64,000 bases of DNA from contig CP114482.1 in NCBI GenBank assembly GCA_027186245.1, positions 10,373,209 through 10,437,208 on the forward strand, in the 5' to 3' direction. Below, piece by piece: positions 60,720 to 64,000 of the stretch. Made by a program: the position numbers and the translations under genes. The first letter of the stretch is position 1; each line of letters starts with the position of its first letter. This stretch comes from Coriaria nepalensis (taxonomy: Eukaryota; Streptophyta; Magnoliopsida; Cucurbitales; Coriariaceae). The notes under the pieces are model-generated. The model saw only the letters and a program-made list of their open reading frames with translations, was not told the DNA's origin and searched no databases.

Positions 60720-63420
60720 TAAATCATTTCAAAGAAATTCGAACGAAATCTTTTTTCGCACTTGAACCAATACTTTCGTGCATAATTTGCAATGGATCTT
60801 TTGAAGGCAACTAGGCATTTGTATAGCCTTAAAATCATGTCATTGAGTCACTTTTAGTCAGTCAATCATTCGAAATCAATTCAAACGAATTCTATTTTCG
60901 CATTTCAGACACGACTTTTGTGCAAAACATGCAATTGATCTATTGAAGGCAATTATGCGTTTGTTTAGCCTTAAAATCATGTCATTGAGTCTTCCCTAGT
61001 CATTAAATCAATTAAAAGTAATTCGAAAGAATTCTATTTTTTCGCACTTCAAACACGACTTTCGTTCAGAACTTTCAATTCAATAATTGAAGGCAACTAT
61101 GCATCTTTTTAGCCTTAAAATCATGTCATTGAGTCTCTTCTAGTCATCAAATCATTTGAAAGCATTTTGATCAAATTCTATTTTCGCTCTTCAATCGAGA
61201 CTTTTGTGCATAACTTGCAATTGATGTTTTCAAGCAAATTATCCATTGTTTAGCCTTGAAATCATGTCATTGAGTCTCTTTTAGTAATTAAATCATTTCA
61301 AGAAATTCGAACGAAATTTTTTTTCGCACTTGAACCAATACTTTCGTGCATAATTTGCAATGGATCTTTTGAAGGCAACTAGGCATTTGTATAACCTTAA
61401 AATCATGTCATTGAGTCACTTTTAGTCAGTAAATCATTCGAAATCAATTTAAACGAATTCTATTTTCGCCTTTCAAACACGACTTTTGTGCAAAACATGC
61501 AATTGATCTATTGAAGGCAATTATGCGTTTGTTTAGCCTTAAAATCATGTCATTGAGTCTTCTCGAGTCATTAAATCAATTTAAACTAATTCGAAAGAAT
61601 TCTATTTTTTCGCACTTCAAACACGACTTTCGTTCAGAACTTTCAATTCAATAATTGAAGGCAACTATGCATCTTTTTAGCCTTAAAATCATGTCATTGA
61701 GTCTCTTCTAGTCATCAAATCATTTGAAAGCATTTTCAACAAATTATATTTTCGCTCTTCAATCGAGACTTTTGTGCATAACTTGCAATTGATGTTTTTA
61801 AGCAAATTATCCATTGTTTAGCCTTGAAATCATGTCATTGAGTCTCTTTCAGAAATTAAATCATTTCAAACAAATTCGAACGAAATCTTTTTTCGCACTT
61901 GAACCAATACTTTCGTGCATAATTTGCAATGGATCTTTTGAAGGCAACTAAACATTTGTATTACCATAAAATCATGTCATTGAGTCACTTTTAGTCAGTA
62001 AATCATTCGAAATCAATTCAAACGAATTCTATTTTCGCATTTCAAACACGACTTTTGTGCAAAACATGCAATTGATCTATTGAAGGCAATTATGCGTTTG
62101 TTTAGCCTTAAAATCATGTCATTGAGTCTTGTCTAGTCATTAAATCAATTAAAAGTTATTCGAAAGAATTCTATTTTTTCGCACTTCAAACACGACTTTC
62201 GTTCAGAACTTTCAATTCAATAATTGAAGGCAACTATGCATCTTTTTAGCCTTAAAATCATGTCATTGAGTCTTTTCTAGTCAGCAAATCATTTAAAAGC
62301 ATTACGAACAAATTCTATTTTCGCTCTTCAATCGAGACTTTTGTGCATAACTTGCAATTGATCTATTCAAGCAAATTATCCATTGTTTAGCCTTGAAATC
62401 ATGTCATTGAGTCTCTTTTAGTAATTAAATCATTTCAAAGAAATTCGAACGAAATCTTTTTTCGCACTTGAACCAATACTTTCGTGCATAATTTGCAATG
62501 GATCTTTGGAAGGCAACTAGGCATTTGTATAGCCTTAAAATCATGTCATTGAGTCACTTTTAGTCAGTCAATCATTCGAAATCAATTCAAACGAATTCTA
62601 TTTTCGCATTTCAGACACGACTTTTGTACAAAACATGCAATTGATCTATTGAAGGCAATTATGCGTTTGTTTAGCCTTAAAATCATGTCATTGAGTCTTC
62701 TCTAGTCATTAAATCAATTAAAAGTAATTCGAAAGAATTCTATTTTTTCGCACTTCAAACACGACTTTCGTTCAGAACTTTCAATTCAATAATTGAAGGC
62801 AACTATGCATCTTTTTAGCCTTAAAATCATGTCATTGAGTCTCTTCTAGTCATCAAATCATTTGAAAGCATTTTGATCAAATTCTATTTTCGCTCTTCAA
62901 TCAAGACTTTTGTGCATAACTTGCAATTGATGTTTTCAAGCAAATTATCCATTGTTTAGCCTTGAAATCATGTCATTGAGTCTCTTTTAGTAATTAAATT
63001 ATTTCAAGAAATTCGAACGAAATTTTTTTTCGCACTTGAACCAATACTTTCGTGCATAATTTGCAATGGATCTTTTGAAGGCAACTAGGCATTTGTATAA
63101 CCTTAAAATCATGTCATTGAGTCACTTTTAGTCAGTAAATCATTTGAAATCAATTTAAACGAATTCTATTTTCGCCTTTCAAACACGACTTTTGTGCAAA
63201 ACATGCAATTGATCTATTGAAGGCAATTATGCGTTTGTTTAGCCTTAAAATCATGTCATTGAGTCTTCTCGAGTCATTAAATCAATTTAAAGTAATTCGA
63301 AAGAATTCTATTTTTTCGCACTTCAAACACGACTTTCGTTCAGAACTTTCAATTCAATAATTGAAGGCAACTATGCATCTTTTTAGCCTTAAAATCATGT
63401 CATTGAGTCTCTTCTAGTCA
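60720..63420 (+). repeat. 1,706-bp super-repeat (three HORs), ~1.6 copies
   Basis: An offset of 1,706 bp links GTCAGTCAATCATTCG, CATTTCAGACACGAC, CATTTTGATCAAATTC, the T-run ACGAAATTTTTTTT (61,311 and 63,017), CGCCTTTCAAACACG and CTTCTCGAGTCATT. The first copy starts in or before 60,720. The second starts near 62,360 and ends near 63,290-63,420. Confidence 0.82.
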
Positions 63421-64000
63421 CCAAATCATTTGATAGCATATTGAACAAATTCTATTTTCGCTCTTCCGTCGAGACTTTTGTGCATAACTTGCAATTGATG
63501 TATCCAAGCAAATTATCCATTGTTTAGCCTTGAAATCATGTCATCGAGTGTCTTCTAGTAATTAAATCATTTCAAAGAAATTTAAACGAAATCTTTTTTC
63601 GCACCTGAACTACGGCTTTTGTGCATAATTTGCAATGGATCTTTTGAAGGCAACTAGGCATTTGTATAGCCTTAAAATCAAGTCATTGAGTCACTTTTAG
63701 TCAGTAAATCATTCGAAATCAATTCAAACGAATTCTATTTTCGCATTTCAAACACGACTTTTGTGCAAAACATGCAATTGATCTATTGAAGGCAATTATG
63801 CGTTTGTTTAACCTTAAAATCTTGTCATTGAGTGTTCTCTAGTCTTTAAATCAATTAAAAGTAATTCGAAAAAATTCTATTTTTTCGCACTTCAAACACG
63901 ACTTTCGTTCAGAAGTTTCAATTCAATAATTGAAGGCAACTATGCATCTTTTTAGCCTTAAAATCATGTCATTGAGTCTCTTCTAGTCATCAAATCATTT
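63291..64000 (+). repeat. Repeat of 56,609-57,318 (offset 6,682 bp), cut by the window edge
   Basis: Shared rare variants are GTCACCAAATCATTTGATAG, CTTCCGTCGAGAC, TCGAGTGTCTTC, AAATCAAGTCATTG, TTTAACCTTAAAATCTTG, GAGTGTTCTCTAGTCTTTAA, GAAAAAATTC and CAGAAGTTTCAATTC. The 6,682-bp offset equals 47 monomers, as the intervening HORs are irregular. The left edge lies between 63,291 and 63,420. Confidence 0.88.

Larger units (their letters stand above)
1..64000 (+). repeat. Tandem satellite array: ~142-bp monomers in a 4-monomer, 569-bp higher-order repeat
   Basis: About 450 head-to-tail monomers fill the window, all in one orientation, in the order A-B-C-D. A starts seen at: 1, 570, 1139, 1708, 2276, 2845, 3413, 3982, 4550, 5119, 5689, 6259, 6828, 7398, 7967, 8537, 9106, 9676, 10245, 10815, 11385, 11954, 12524, 13094, 13664, 14234, 14804, 15374, 15801, 16371, 16941, 17510, 18079, 18650, 19219, 19788, 20357, 20926, 21494, 22062, 22631, 23200, 23769, 24338, 24907, 25476, 26045, 26614, 27183, 27751, 28320, 28888, 29457, 30025, 30594, 31163, 31732, 32301, 32870, 33439, 34008, 34577, 35146, 35714, 36283, 36852, 37421, 37990, 38559, 39128, 39696, 40264, 40833, 41402, 41971, 42540, 43109, 43678, 44247, 44816, 45385, 45954, 46523, 47092, 47660, 48229, 48798, 49367, 49936, 50505, 51074, 51642, 52211, 52780, 53349, 53918, 54487, 55056, 55624, 56193, 56761, 57330, 57755, 58324, 59178, 59605, 60173, 60600, 61169, 61737, 62306, 62875, 63443. 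Both window edges lie inside the array. A centromeric or heterochromatic origin is inferred from the organisation; the family was not recognised. Confidence 0.98.
57001..64000 (+). repeat. Irregular right-hand block with hybrid monomers
   Basis: HOR starts here are 425, 569, 854, 427, 568, 427 and then about 569 bp apart. The regular A-B-C-D order is broken four times in 3.3 kb (57,330-60,600), against once in the preceding 57 kb. From 60,600 the spacing is regular again, through a 1,706-bp repeat and then a copy of sequence from 56.6 kb. Confidence 0.9.

Noticed and set aside
1..64000. CRISPR array
   Set aside because: The conserved core recurs every ~142 bp, but the intervening sequence is itself repeated in four fixed classes and is not a set of unique spacers. 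No cas-like genes are present.
1..64000. Transposable element or retroelement insertion
   Set aside because: HOR starts can be followed across the whole window with gaps explained by whole-monomer changes. There is no unexplained insertion, terminal repeat, target-site duplication or long coding frame.
1..64000. tRNA, rRNA or other structured RNA genes
   Set aside because: No GC-rich conserved segment, box A/B-like arrangement or rRNA-like stretch stands out; all sequence is accounted for by satellite monomers.
1..64000. Telomeric or simple-sequence repeats
   Set aside because: No runs of short G-rich units or microsatellites are seen; the longest homopolymer runs are T-tracts of about nine bases inside B and D monomers.

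Overview
The whole 64,000-base window is one uninterrupted tandem satellite array. I find no credible gene, RNA gene, transposon or unique flanking sequence on either strand. The basic repeat is an AT-rich monomer of about 142 bp (about 30% G+C in one monomer counted by hand). About 450 monomers lie head to tail in one orientation. They fall into four classes, called here A (141 bp), B (142 bp), C (142 bp) and D (144 bp), repeated in the fixed order A-B-C-D. The real repeat is therefore a higher-order repeat (HOR) of 569 bp, with 568, 570 and 571 bp variants. I located 113 HOR starts by eye. All four classes share a conserved core of about 25 bp, beginning AGCCTTRAAATCATG and ending in GAGTC.

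This organisation is typical of eukaryotic centromeric or heterochromatic satellite. The monomer length, close to a nucleosome core, and the lack of inserted elements fit a homogenised, recombinationally active array such as a functional centromere core. That role is an inference. I do not recognise the satellite, and without any gene the species cannot be named; a plant or an invertebrate is plausible.

Layout: 1-1138, two diverged HORs. 1139-5118, HORs alternating 569 and 568 bp, ending in a clear tandem duplication of 1,137 bp. About 5,620-10,090, a 1,139-bp two-HOR unit repeated about 3.9 times. 10,091-18,963, mostly 570-bp HORs, more diverged from each other, with one three-monomer HOR at 15,374-15,800. 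18,964-46,088, large segmental duplications: one block occurs three times, at about 18,964-28,743, 29,772-36,706 and 37,166-46,088, offset by 7,963 and 10,239 bp (14 and 18 HORs). 46,084-57,000, a 3,982-bp seven-HOR unit repeated in tandem, with a further 1,137-bp duplication in its third copy. 57,001-64,000, a rearranged stretch with five hybrid monomers and a 1,706-bp three-HOR repeat. The last 700 bp repeat sequence found 6,682 bp earlier.

The array is thus nested on at least four scales: monomer, 4-mer HOR, super-repeats of 2, 3 or 7 HORs, and duplications of 14 to 32 HORs. Every duplication offset is a whole number of monomers, and nearly all are whole HORs, as expected from in-register unequal exchange or template switching. 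Where a junction can be placed within a monomer, it usually falls in the conserved core. All comparisons were made by eye, so identities are qualitative.
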